Assembly (NCBI RefSeq): GCF_021341665.1
Contig: NZ_JAJTTH010000001.1
Location: 620,001-684,000, forward strand
Length of the DNA stretch: 64,000 nucleotides
From: Pseudomonas sp. Au-Pse12
GTDB lineage: Bacteria; Pseudomonadota; Gammaproteobacteria; Pseudomonadales; Pseudomonadaceae
Direction: 5' to 3'
In this document: one piece after another, positions 46,955-55,967 of the stretch
Position numbering within the stretch: position 1 is the first letter of the stretch
How the letters are laid out: every line of letters starts with the position of its first letter
Translations under genes and position numbers: made by a program
Notes under the pieces: generated by a model
Told to the model about the DNA's origin: nothing
The model's input: only the letters and a program-made list of their open reading frames with translations
Database searches by the model: none

Positions 46955-48427
46955 TCACTGAACTGTTGCTTTATCTATCTGCGCCTCGATGCGCTGGATC
47001 AGGTAGGGATAGAACGGGTTGGCGGTCAGGCGCATCAGCTCATCCATCGGCACCACCAGCACCCCCCGTTCGCCACGGGCGGCCAAGGTCCCCAGGTGCA
47101 CGCCGAAATCCTCACGGGCGCTGGGCTGGGTGCCGTACAAGCCATCGTCGACGGGGAACGGCAGTGCCACATGGGACAGGGAAAACACCCCGGGCGGGTA
47201 GGCCAGGTCCAGCGGCCGCCGGTGGCTCTCCAGGCTCAGGGCGGTATTGCTGACTTCCTGCAGCGTCGCATTGCCCGAACCCTCGTTGCTGAGGACCCGC
47301 GTTGTGTAGTTGCGCGGCGCCGGCGGCAGCAGGTTGGCCAGGGAAGTGACGCTGGCCGGGTCCAGCAGCCCTTCGAAGTCGCGTTCACGGTTGAGGTCGA
47401 AAATCACCAGCTCGCTGCCGTTGGCCGGCAGATGCCGGTACAGGGCGTTGACCACCGCCGGGGTGCTCACCGTGGCATCGGTCAGCGACTGAAAACCGAG
47501 CATCGGCGGCAGCCGGGCCAGCCGTGGGTCGCCCACCAGCGCTTGCAGTTGTTGTTGCAGGGCGTCGGTCAACAGCCAGGACTGGCGCGCCGCATTGGCC
47601 GGAAACGAGTTGTACTTGAACGGGTTGTATTCAGGCCGCAGGTTGAGCCACGCCGCCTTGCTGAAGGCCGGGAACACCGCGGGCAGGGCGGCCAGCCCGG
47701 CGAATCGCGCGGACGCGGCGACGCCGATCATCGGCGAAATCAGCACCAGGCGCTGGGCCTGGGGCAATTGCGGGTCGCTCAAGGCATCCAGGCTGTACTT
47801 GACCGCCAGCGCGCCGCCGTTGGAATACCCCACCAGATGCAGCGGCGCCGGCGACGGCACCTCGGCCCGGGCGGTGCGCAGGGCCAGGCGGGTGGCGGCC
47901 AGCCAGTCCTGCCACTGGGCATCGGTCAGCCCCGCCGGCACCGTGCCGTGGCCCGGCAGGCGCAGGCCGATGGCCAGGTAGCCATGCTCGACGTAGCGCT
48001 GGGCAACATGGCGCAGGCTGTAGGGCGAATCGGTCAGGCCATGCAGCAGCACCACCACGCCGCGCGGCGTGCCGGCCGGGCGCAGCAGGTAGGAACGGTT
48101 CCAGTCGGTGGCGAAGTGCGGCGGGTAGACCCGGCTGTCCTTGCGGTAACGGTTGAAGGGCGGCACCTGCTCCGGGTCGAGCCGCTCGCTGACCTGCTGC
48201 CGGACCTCGGCGAACACCCGGTCCTCGGCCTGCAACCAGCGCGCCCAGTCGGCGCGGTCCAGTTGCTCCGCGCTCAGTTCATGGGGCACGTACAGGTGCC
48301 AGGGTTGCAGCGCCGGGCCGCGCTCGCTGTCATACGCGCGCCAGGCCAGCAGGGTCAGGGTGGCGACGCCAAGCATCAGCGCGCCCTGTTTGAGCACGCG
48401 GGACAAGGTAGGCAAGGGCACGGGCAT
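46955..48427 (-). CDS. Membrane-anchored alpha/beta hydrolase
   Basis: The 490-aa protein has an N-terminal membrane anchor (about 12-30) and an alpha/beta hydrolase domain with LLHGLTDSPYSLR, LRLPGHGT and the nucleophile elbow GYSNGG (Ser202). The C-terminal 150 residues (ANGSELVIFDLN on) extend the fold; the catalytic His is probably in SLSHVALPFP. Substrate is unknown (ester or lipid). Its ATG overlaps the stop of the cysteine-rich regulator by one base (TGATG), so the two are coupled. Confidence 0.82.
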   Translation of the reverse strand: MPVPLPTLSRVLKQGALMLGVATLTLLAWRAYDSERGPALQPWHLYVPHELSAEQLDRADWARWLQAEDRVFAEVRQQVSERLDPEQVPPFNRYRKDSRVYPPHFATDWNRSYLLRPAGTPRGVVVLLHGLTDSPYSLRHVAQRYVEHGYLAIGLRLPGHGTVPAGLTDAQWQDWLAATRLALRTARAEVPSPAPLHLVGYSNGGALAVKYSLDALSDPQLPQAQRLVLISPMIGVAASARFAGLAALPAVFPAFSKAAWLNLRPEYNPFKYNSFPANAARQSWLLTDALQQQLQALVGDPRLARLPPMLGFQSLTDATVSTPAVVNALYRHLPANGSELVIFDLNRERDFEGLLDPASVTSLANLLPPAPRNYTTRVLSNEGSGNATLQEVSNTALSLESHRRPLDLAYPPGVFSLSHVALPFPVDDGLYGTQPSAREDFGVHLGTLAARGERGVLVVPMDELMRLTANPFYPYLIQRIEAQIDKATVQ

Positions 48428-49095
48428 CAACTCGCTGGGGTGGCACAGATGCGATAGACGCAGCGTCGATCGCCGGTAATCAGGTGCTCCACGCGCCGTA
48501 CCTGGCCCAGCTCGCCAATGGCGGCCTGGAATACCTGCAGCTCGGAGCGGCAGAACCCCTGGCATTGCTGGGCCGCGACGCAGATCGGGCAATGGCTCTC
48601 GATCAGCAGCCAGGCGTCGCCGTCGGTCTCGACGCTGGCCATGTAGCCGGCCACCTCGCGGATCTGCGCCAGGGCCCGAACCCGCTGTTCCAGGGTTGGC
48701 AATGGCGCACAGACGCTGAGGTACTCGTCACGGTTGGCCCGCTCCATGTCACTGACGATGCGTTCCACGCCGTCGGAGCCGTACACCGCGCGAATCGAAT
48801 CGATCAGTTGCAGGGTCAGGTTGGCGTGGGTATCGGGAAAGCGCGCCTGGGCCTGCTCGCTGAGCACCCATTTCTGCGAAGGCCGCCCGGCGCCCTGGGC
48901 CGGCATCAGCTGGCCGACGATCAGTTGGCTGTCCACCAGCTTCTGCACCTGCTGGCGGGCGGCTTCCTGAGAAACCTTGAGCAGCAGCGCCAGCTCGGCG
49001 GTTTTCAACGGCCCGCGGGTTTTCAGCAGAAACAGGATCCGTTCGGCGGTGGCGCTGGGGTTTTTCTTCTCGGCGGAGGAGGAGGTCGAAGACAT
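48427..49095 (-). CDS. HTH regulator with C-terminal cysteine cluster (SufR/DeoR-like)
   Basis: The 222-aa protein has an N-terminal winged helix (GPLKTAELALLLKVSQEAARQQVQKLV) and the AGRPSQKW segment. The C-terminal part carries C169-x2-C172-x5-C178-x3-C182 in SHCPICVAAQQCQGFC, and further cysteines at 129, 212 and 217. This resembles Fe-S or metal-sensing regulators of the SufR type, so redox, iron or metal sensing is likely. It is divergent from the MFS gene and coupled to the hydrolase; both are its probable targets. Confidence 0.82.
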   Translation of the reverse strand: MSSTSSSAEKKNPSATAERILFLLKTRGPLKTAELALLLKVSQEAARQQVQKLVDSQLIVGQLMPAQGAGRPSQKWVLSEQAQARFPDTHANLTLQLIDSIRAVYGSDGVERIVSDMERANRDEYLSVCAPLPTLEQRVRALAQIREVAGYMASVETDGDAWLLIESHCPICVAAQQCQGFCRSELQVFQAAIGELGQVRRVEHLITGDRRCVYRICATPAS

Positions 49096-49251
49096 GCTGG
49101 GCCATTAACCAATGCGCGGGTGGGGTATCAGGAGCGTCGACGACGCTGGCAAGCGCGCAAGCATAACAGGCCAGGGCGCCACGGCCCGCAGCTTGTCGCC
49201 GGGTTGCCGGCCTTTGTAAAAAACGGCGAATCGGGAAAAATAATTATCAAA

Positions 49252-49270
49252 GTATTTGCTTGTGTAATAC
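49252..49270. promoter_or_regulatory. Inverted repeat in the regulator/MFS intergenic region
   Basis: GTATT-TGCTTGTGT-AATAC lies 38 bases before the MFS ATG, overlapping TAATAC that could serve as a -10 box. It is a candidate operator for the divergent cysteine-rich regulator. Confidence 0.35.
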
Positions 49271-49308
49271 AGTCGCTCCGTCACCCATCACTCCAAAGGG
49301 AATACGGC

Positions 49309-50715
49309 ATGGCATCGACAAGTGGATGGTCCGCACTGTTACTGGGCAAGAACGGGCTGCGCTCTGCCGCCCTGGCCGGCGGCGTGGCCCTGCATGCAAT
49401 CAACGTCTATCTGGTGACCACGCTGTTGCCCTCGGTGGTCCAGGACATTGGCGGCCTGGACTACTACGCCTGGAACACCACGCTGTTCGTGGTGGCCTCG
49501 ATCATCGGTTCAGTGCTCTCCACCCGGGCCCTGGCGCGGCTCGGGCCGAAAGCCGCCTACGGCCTGGCGGGCCTGGTGTTCATGCTCGGTTGCAGCCTGT
49601 GCGCCCTGGCCGCGGACATGGGCTGGCTGATCCTCGGGCGCAGCGTTCAGGGGCTCGGCGGTGGCCTGCTGTTCGCCTTGCCCTACGCGATGATCCGCCT
49701 GGTCTTCGACGAGCCGCTGTGGCCCCGGGCAATGGCGCTGATTTCCGCCATGTGGGGCGCGGCGACCCTGATCGGCCCGGCGGTGGGCGGCGTGTTCGCC
49801 GAGCACGGGGCCTGGCGCGCGGCGTTCTGGGTGCTGCTGCCGTGCACGTTGTTGTGCATGCTGCTGGCGGTCGTGCTGCTGCCGGGAAAAAGTCGCGAAA
49901 CCGCGCCCCGCAGCCCGATTCCCGGCCTGCAACTGCTGTTGCTGACCGGCGTGGTGCTGGCGATTTCCATCGGCAGCATTACCCCGTCGCTGCTGTACAA
50001 CGCGCTGGGCCTGGGGGCCGGGCTGGGGCTGCTGATGCTGGTCTTCGGCCTGGAGAACCGCAGCGCAGCGCGCCTGTTGCCGCGCAACAGCCTCAGGCCC
50101 GGGAGTGCCTTGCTAGCGCTGTACGTCTCCATGGCGTTGCTGGTGGTGGGCATGACCAGCGAGGTCTTTGTGCCGCTGTTCCTGCAAGTGCTGCATCGGC
50201 AGACACCGCTGCTGGCAGGTTACATCGCCGCGCTGATGGCCGCCGGCTGGACCCTGGGGGCGATCTTCAGCTCCGGCCTGGGCCCGCGCGGCGCGGCCCG
50301 GGCGATTGCCGCCGGCCCGTTGCTGGTGGTGGCCGGGCTGCTCCTGGCCTGCCTGTTCATGCCCGCCACGGCTACCCCCGTGCTGAGCCTGGGAGCGGTG
50401 TGCCTGGCCATGCTGCTGGTGGGCGTGGGTATCGGCCTGGCCTGGCCGCATCTGTTGTCGCGGGTACTGGAACAGGCCCCGGAGGACCAGAAGGAACTGG
50501 CCGGCGCCTCGATCACCACCGTGCAGCTGGTGGCCACCGCCCTGGGCGCGGCGCTGGCGGGCATGATCGTCAACCTCGCGGGCCTCGGCTCCAGCGGCGG
50601 CACGGCCCGGGCCGCGGCCTGGCTGTTCGGTGTGTATGCCGGGCTGTCGCTGCTGCTGTTTGTCTCGGTGCGCCAGGTGCGGCGCCATGGCCGCTCGGCG
50701 CTGGCCGAAGCCTGA
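49309..50715 (+). CDS. MFS transporter (DHA2-type drug/solute exporter)
   Basis: The 468-aa protein has about 14 membrane segments, the early TTLLPSVVQDIGG element, the loop RALARLGPKAAYGLAG (motif A-like) and a motif-C-like stretch SAMWGAATLIGPAVGGVFAEHGAWRAAFW typical of antiporters that export drugs. The substrate is unknown. The ATG follows AAAGGGA. It is transcribed away from the cysteine-rich regulator, which probably controls it. Confidence 0.88.
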   Translation: MASTSGWSALLLGKNGLRSAALAGGVALHAINVYLVTTLLPSVVQDIGGLDYYAWNTTLFVVASIIGSVLSTRALARLGPKAAYGLAGLVFMLGCSLCALAADMGWLILGRSVQGLGGGLLFALPYAMIRLVFDEPLWPRAMALISAMWGAATLIGPAVGGVFAEHGAWRAAFWVLLPCTLLCMLLAVVLLPGKSRETAPRSPIPGLQLLLLTGVVLAISIGSITPSLLYNALGLGAGLGLLMLVFGLENRSAARLLPRNSLRPGSALLALYVSMALLVVGMTSEVFVPLFLQVLHRQTPLLAGYIAALMAAGWTLGAIFSSGLGPRGAARAIAAGPLLVVAGLLLACLFMPATATPVLSLGAVCLAMLLVGVGIGLAWPHLLSRVLEQAPEDQKELAGASITTVQLVATALGAALAGMIVNLAGLGSSGGTARAAAWLFGVYAGLSLLLFVSVRQVRRHGRSALAEA

Positions 50716-50813
50716 ACCTTGCCACGCTGTAGGCGCCCGCGATGCTTGACCTGCAACGCGGCGCGGTTCAGACCATCGTCCACCAGGGGCGAGTGAGAAT
50801 CCGCCAGCGCTAG

Positions 50814-53800
50814 CTACCAGGTATCGACAAAACCCTGGGCGCGCGCAGCCCAGGGAACCGGGCGGGGCGCCGCCTGCAAGCCGCGCAGCAGCCAGGCGCG
50901 GCTGTCCTGGGGGTCGATCACGGCGTCGATCTCCAGGTAGCTGGCCATGTTCAGGGCCTTGCCCTGGGCGTAGGCCTTGGCCACCAGTGTGTCGAACAGT
51001 GCCTGGCGCGACTCGGCGTCGGGCTGGGCCGCCAGTTCCTTGGAAAAGCCCAGGCGCACCGCGCCTTCCAGGCCCATGGCGCCAAACTCGGCGCTGGGCC
51101 AGGCAACCGTGAACAACGGGCTGTGGAAGCTGCCCGCCGCCATGGCCTGGGCCCCCAGGCCGTAGCCCTTGCGCAGCACCAGGGTGAAGAACGGCACCGT
51201 GAGGCTGGCGGCGCTGACGAACATCCGCGACACATGGCGCACCGTGGCCTGCCGTTCCGATTCCGGGCCGACCATGAACCCCGGGGTGTCGCACAGCGAC
51301 ACCAGCGGCAGGCCGAAGGCCTCGCACAGGCGCATGAAGCGCGCGGCCTTGTCGCCGGCCGCGGCGTCGATGGCGCCCCCCAGTACCGCGGGGTTGTTGG
51401 CCAGCAGGCCGAAGGCCCGGCCCTCGATGCGGATCAGCGCGGTGATCAGCCCCGGGGCGAATTGCTGGCGCAGCTCCAGCACGCTGTCGCGGTCGGCCAG
51501 GGTTTCGATGACCCGGCGGATGTCGTAGACCCGCAAGCGGTTTTCCGGAATCAGCTGCCGCAGCTCACGCTGGTCGGCGCAGTGCCAGTCCTGGAGCGGC
51601 CCCTGGAAATAGCCCAGGTACTGTTTGGCCACTCGTACCGCCTCGGCTTCGTCCGCCACCAGCACGTCGATCACCCCGTTGGGGCCTTGCACCGACACCG
51701 GGCCTACCTGTTCCGGGGTGAAGCTGCCCAGGCCGCCGCCTTCGATCATCGCCGGGCCGGCCATGCCGATGCTGGCGTTGTGGGTGGCGATGATCAGGTT
51801 GCAGCAACCGAGCAAGGCGGCATTGCCGGCAAAGCAGCGCCCGGAAGCGATGCCCACCGTGGGCACCCAGCCGGACAGCCGGGCCATGGCGGCGAATGTG
51901 TGGCAATCCAGGCCGGCAACCCCGACAAAGTCGCTGTCGCCGGGCCGCCCGCCGCCGCCCTCGGCGAACAGCACCACCGGCAGCCGCCACTCCTGGGCCA
52001 GGCTCAGCAGGCGGTCGGTCTTTTTGTGGTTCATCACCCCCTGGGTGCCGGCGAACACCGTGTAGTCATAGGCCAGGGCCAGGCAACGGGCATCCTGGCC
52101 ATCGAACAGCCCGGCATTCACCGTGCCAATGCCGCCCACCAGGCCATCGGCCGGGCTCAGGGCCTGCAACTCTTCGGCACTGCGCCGACGCCGTTGCGCG
52201 GCCAGGGCCATGGCGCCGTATTCCATGAAGCTGCCCGGGTCCAGCAGCTGTTCGAGGTTTTCCCGCGCCGTGCGCTGGCCGCTCCTGCGCCGCTTGGCCA
52301 CGGCCTCGGGCCGGTGCGCATCTTCCAGCTGGGCATGGCGCGCGCGGACCTCGGCCAGGTCGGCGCGGATCAATTCCAGGTCCAGCTGTTCCTCGCTCTG
52401 CAGGCTGGCGCCGGCCAGCTCGATGGCTTCGAGAAACAGCAGCGGCTGGCCCTCGCTGAGCGCATCGCCGAGCTGTACCGCCAGCTCGCGGACAATGCCG
52501 CTGCACTGCGCCGTGACCTCGAATTCCATCTTCATCGCTTCCAGCACCGCGACCCGCTGGCCACGGCGCAGCTCATCGCCGACGGCCACCTCCAGGCTCA
52601 CCAGCACCCCGGTGCTCGGCGCAGGCAGCGCCGCTGTGCCCGCAGGCGCCTCGGCCACGCGCTGGGGGCTGCCCACAGCGGCCGCCGGTGCGGCAAAGAA
52701 CAACGGCCGGTGCGGCTCGGCCGGGTCTTGCAGCAGCTCGGCCCAATGCTCCTCGACGAAGCGGGTATCCACCTGATAGTGGATCACCGCCGGCTGGCGC
52801 AGCAGGTTCAGCAACAGCCCGAGGTTGCTCGCCACGCCCTCCAGGCGAAACTCGCGAAGCCCGCGATAGGCCCGGTCCAGGGCGGCCCGGTAGTCCGCGC
52901 CGTGGGCAATCAGCTTGGCCAGCAGCGAGTCGTAGCTGGGGTTCAGCCGATAGCCGGCATAGCCGTAGCCGTCGACCCGCAGCCCTGGCCCGCTGGGCGC
53001 CTCGTAGGCGCTGAGGGTGCCGGCCACCGGCCGCGTGCCGCCATCGCTCAGTTGCTGCTCCAGGTTGACCCGGGCCTGCACCGCAAACCCTCTCGGTGCC
53101 GGCGGCCGGGTCAAGCCCAGGCTGGCGAGGGAGGCGCCGGCCGCCAGCCGCAGTTGGGTGTGCAGCAGGTCGACGCCGGTAATGGCTTCGGTCACCGTGT
53201 GCTCCACCTGAATCCGCGGGTTGGCCTCCATGAAATAGAAACGCCCGGGGCATTGCGCGTCGAGGAGGAACTCGAAGGTGCCGATGCCCTGGTAGCGGAC
53301 CCGGGCGGCCAGGGTCAGGGCGGCGTCGATCAACTGCTGGCGCAGCTCATCGGCAAGGTCCGGGCTGGGGGCGATTTCCACCAGCTTCTGATGGCGGCGC
53401 TGCAGACTGCAATCGCGCTCCCAGAGGTGGCTGACCGCGCCGCTGCCGTCGCCCAGGACCTGGATTTCGATGTGTCGCGCCCGTTGCAGCCACTGCTCGA
53501 CATAGAGCTGGCCGTTGCCGAACGCCGCCTGAGCCTCGGATTGGCAACGGATGAAGGCCTGTTGCAGTTGCCCGCGCTCGCCGACCGCGCGCATGCCGCG
53601 GCCACCACCGCCGGCCAGGGCCTTGAGCATCACCGGGCCATGGCACTCAAGAAAGGCGCTGGCCTGCTCCAGGTCGACCGCCTGGTTGCTGCCGGCCAGC
53701 AGCGGCACGCCACAGTCCTGGGCCAGCGCCCGGGCCGCGGCCTTGTCGCCGAACAGTTGCAGCACCTGCGGCGCGGGCCCGATAAAGGTCACCCCGGCGT

Positions 53801-54086
53801 CCAGGCAGTCCTGGGCGAAGCCGGGGTTTTCGGCGAGAAAGCCGTAGCCGGGGTGGATCGCCTCGCAGCCCTGTTCCAGGGCCAGGGCAATCAGTTGCGG
53901 GCGGTCGAGGTAGGCGGCGACCCCGCGACCTTGCAGCGGCAGGGCCAGGTCGGCCTTGCGCGTGTGCAGGCTGGCCGCATCGTCCTCGGCGAACACCGCG
54001 ACACTGCGGATGCCCAGGTCGGCGCAGGCGCGGGCGATACGGATGGCAATCTCGCCACGATTGGCGATCAACAGGCTCTTGAACAT
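50814..54086 (-). CDS. Single-chain biotin-dependent acyl-CoA carboxylase (BC-BCCP-CT)
   Basis: The 1090-aa protein carries all three carboxylase parts. Residues 1-450 are biotin carboxylase (LIANRGEIAIRIARA, glycine loop GGGGRGM at 159-165, EANPRIQVEHTVTE). Residues 485-555 are the biotin carrier with EAMKM (Lys519). Residues 590-1090 are the carboxyltransferase with FAEGGGGRPGD and the oxyanion segments near CDTPGFMVG. Most bacterial enzymes use two or more chains; this layout matches the single-chain long-chain acyl-CoA carboxylases. ATG at 54086 is preferred to a GTG at 54098. It is read from the ligase promoter, 27 bases downstream of that gene. Confidence 0.92.
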   Translation of the reverse strand: MFKSLLIANRGEIAIRIARACADLGIRSVAVFAEDDAASLHTRKADLALPLQGRGVAAYLDRPQLIALALEQGCEAIHPGYGFLAENPGFAQDCLDAGVTFIGPAPQVLQLFGDKAAARALAQDCGVPLLAGSNQAVDLEQASAFLECHGPVMLKALAGGGGRGMRAVGERGQLQQAFIRCQSEAQAAFGNGQLYVEQWLQRARHIEIQVLGDGSGAVSHLWERDCSLQRRHQKLVEIAPSPDLADELRQQLIDAALTLAARVRYQGIGTFEFLLDAQCPGRFYFMEANPRIQVEHTVTEAITGVDLLHTQLRLAAGASLASLGLTRPPAPRGFAVQARVNLEQQLSDGGTRPVAGTLSAYEAPSGPGLRVDGYGYAGYRLNPSYDSLLAKLIAHGADYRAALDRAYRGLREFRLEGVASNLGLLLNLLRQPAVIHYQVDTRFVEEHWAELLQDPAEPHRPLFFAAPAAAVGSPQRVAEAPAGTAALPAPSTGVLVSLEVAVGDELRRGQRVAVLEAMKMEFEVTAQCSGIVRELAVQLGDALSEGQPLLFLEAIELAGASLQSEEQLDLELIRADLAEVRARHAQLEDAHRPEAVAKRRRSGQRTARENLEQLLDPGSFMEYGAMALAAQRRRRSAEELQALSPADGLVGGIGTVNAGLFDGQDARCLALAYDYTVFAGTQGVMNHKKTDRLLSLAQEWRLPVVLFAEGGGGRPGDSDFVGVAGLDCHTFAAMARLSGWVPTVGIASGRCFAGNAALLGCCNLIIATHNASIGMAGPAMIEGGGLGSFTPEQVGPVSVQGPNGVIDVLVADEAEAVRVAKQYLGYFQGPLQDWHCADQRELRQLIPENRLRVYDIRRVIETLADRDSVLELRQQFAPGLITALIRIEGRAFGLLANNPAVLGGAIDAAAGDKAARFMRLCEAFGLPLVSLCDTPGFMVGPESERQATVRHVSRMFVSAASLTVPFFTLVLRKGYGLGAQAMAAGSFHSPLFTVAWPSAEFGAMGLEGAVRLGFSKELAAQPDAESRQALFDTLVAKAYAQGKALNMASYLEIDAVIDPQDSRAWLLRGLQAAPRPVPWAARAQGFVDTW

Positions 54087-54113
54087 GGCAATTCTCACGC
54101 AGCTAAAGGGGGT

Positions 54114-55805
54114 TCAGAGCAGGGGTTCCAGCTCGTTTTTCTTGACCTTGCCGGTGGCGGTCATGGGCAGGGCGCTCACCAGACGGATTTCCGGCACCTT
54201 GTAGGCGGCCATCACCTCATGGCACCAGGCCGTCAGGGCATGCGGGTCCTGGGGGGCATCGGCCTTGAGCACCACAAACGCCACCGGCTGCTGACCGCGA
54301 TGCGCATCGGCGCGGCCGATCACCGCACTGGCGAGCACCTGCGGGTGCTGGCCGAACAGCGCCTCCAGCTCGCTGGGAAACACGCTCATGCCATTGACCT
54401 TGAGCATTTCCTTGCGCCGGCCCAGGTAACGGATAAACCCCTGTTCGGTGATCTGCCCGAGGTCGCCGGTGTGCAGCCAGCCGTCGCGCAGGGCCGCCGC
54501 GGATTCTTCCGGGCGCTGCCAGTAGCCTTGCAGCAGCGACGGGCTGCGCACGCACAGCTCGCCTTCGGCGCCCAGGGGCAGCAAGGCGCCGCTGTCGAAG
54601 TCGCAGACCTTGAACTCGGTGCCCGGCACCGGCAGGCCGACGAAAGTCGGTGCGCTCCTGAGGTCGAAATCCTGCTGTTGCAAGCCGGCGGTGAAGGTGT
54701 CGCAGGTGTGGGTTTCGGTCATGCCGAAACTGAACTCGAACAAGGTGCAGCCGGTGCGTGCACGCCAGCGCTGGCGGTAGTCGAGGGTGAGCTTCTTGAC
54801 GAAGGAAATGCAGCCCGTGGCCTTGAGCGAACGCAGGTCGTAGTCGGTGCCGGCCGGGTGTTCCAGCACTTCGGCGGCGCTGTCCACCAGCAGCCCGCAG
54901 TGGCTGACCCGGTAATGCTCCACCGCCGCCATGAAGCCCAGGGCGTCCCAGCGCGCCAGCAGCACCAGGCGGCAACCGGCGTAGATCGGAAACAGCAGGC
55001 CGGCGTTTTCCCCGGCGATCCAGAATTCCGGAAGGAAGTTCAGCAGCACGCTGTCCTGCTTCAGGCCCAAGGCCACCGGTACGAAGCTGGCGCAGGTATA
55101 GAGCATGTCGCCATGGCTGTGGATACACCCCTTGGGCATGCCGGTGGTGCCGCCGGTGTAGTTCAGCGCGGCGATATCGCCAAGGGCCGGGCGGTGCGCC
55201 GGGGTTGCGGCGCGGCACTGCTCCAGGGCGGGGTAGAAGTCAATCACTCCCGGGGCCAGGCGCTTGGGCGCGCGCAGCAGGTCCGGCACGGCAATGCTCG
55301 GGGTTGCCGGGCACAGCTCGGAAAGGCTGGTGGCGAGAATCGCGTTCAGGGCCCAGGCGCCGCTGACCGCCTGCACCACGTCCAGCAGTTGGTCGAAACA
55401 CAGGATCACCCGGGCGCCGCTGTCCTTGAGCTGGTACTCCAGCTCCAGGGTTCGCGCCAGCGGGCTGACCGGCGCGTACACCGCGCCGCACTTGAGAATG
55501 CCCCAGAAACCGATGTGCAATTGCGGGCAGTTGGGCAGGTACACCGCGACCCGATCACCGGGGCCGACGCCCAGCTCGCCGAGCAAGGCCGCGCAACGGT
55601 CGGAAAGCCGATCCAGCTCGGCAAAGCTCAACGAGTAACCGTAGAAGTCCAGGGCCACGGCCGCTCCTTGCTGCTGCGCCCAGGCCCTGAGGTACTCGCT
55701 CAGCGGCTGCTCGCCCAGAGGGTACTGCGGGGTGCGTGGCAGGCCTTCGGGCCAGGCTGCTTGCTGCAGGGCGTGAAGCTGCTGTTGGTAGGCCGCAAGG
55801 TCCAT
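54114..55805 (-). CDS. Acyl-CoA synthetase (ANL family)
   Basis: The 563-aa ligase has the P-loop YTGGTTGMPKG, the adenylate motif EFSFGMTET, the WLHTGDLG hinge region and the C-terminal lysine in TATGKVKKNEL. It precedes the carboxylase in one operon, so the pair probably activates an acid to its CoA ester and then carboxylates it. Chain length is not evident. It diverges from the LysR gene. Confidence 0.9.
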   Translation of the reverse strand: MDLAAYQQQLHALQQAAWPEGLPRTPQYPLGEQPLSEYLRAWAQQQGAAVALDFYGYSLSFAELDRLSDRCAALLGELGVGPGDRVAVYLPNCPQLHIGFWGILKCGAVYAPVSPLARTLELEYQLKDSGARVILCFDQLLDVVQAVSGAWALNAILATSLSELCPATPSIAVPDLLRAPKRLAPGVIDFYPALEQCRAATPAHRPALGDIAALNYTGGTTGMPKGCIHSHGDMLYTCASFVPVALGLKQDSVLLNFLPEFWIAGENAGLLFPIYAGCRLVLLARWDALGFMAAVEHYRVSHCGLLVDSAAEVLEHPAGTDYDLRSLKATGCISFVKKLTLDYRQRWRARTGCTLFEFSFGMTETHTCDTFTAGLQQQDFDLRSAPTFVGLPVPGTEFKVCDFDSGALLPLGAEGELCVRSPSLLQGYWQRPEESAAALRDGWLHTGDLGQITEQGFIRYLGRRKEMLKVNGMSVFPSELEALFGQHPQVLASAVIGRADAHRGQQPVAFVVLKADAPQDPHALTAWCHEVMAAYKVPEIRLVSALPMTATGKVKKNELEPLL

Positions 55806-55967
55806 GGTGCCTCCTCGATGGTTGTTATTGTCGCGGCCATCTTAGGCAGCGCCCGGGGCGCCACAGAACCGACGGTTATTCATCGAGATTCATGAATGCG
55901 CTACATGGTTCTTCCGGCGATACCCGGCTGTTAGCCTGCGCCGGGTCGAGAATGCGAGGGCACAACC
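55806..55967. promoter_or_regulatory. Divergent promoter region, LysR gene and ligase-carboxylase operon
   Basis: The gap contains ATTCAT at 55878-55883 and again inside the palindrome ATTCATGAAT at 55888-55897, spaced ten bases. This suits a LysR-type site. Control of the ligase-carboxylase operon by the adjacent LysR protein is the usual pattern for this arrangement. Confidence 0.45.

Noticed and set aside
51123-55895. A 1590-codon open frame on the plus strand
   Set aside because: It is antisense to the carboxylase and ligase genes, which have full domain sets. Its product is low-complexity Gln/Ala/His/Gly-rich, the usual shadow of high-GC codon bias.
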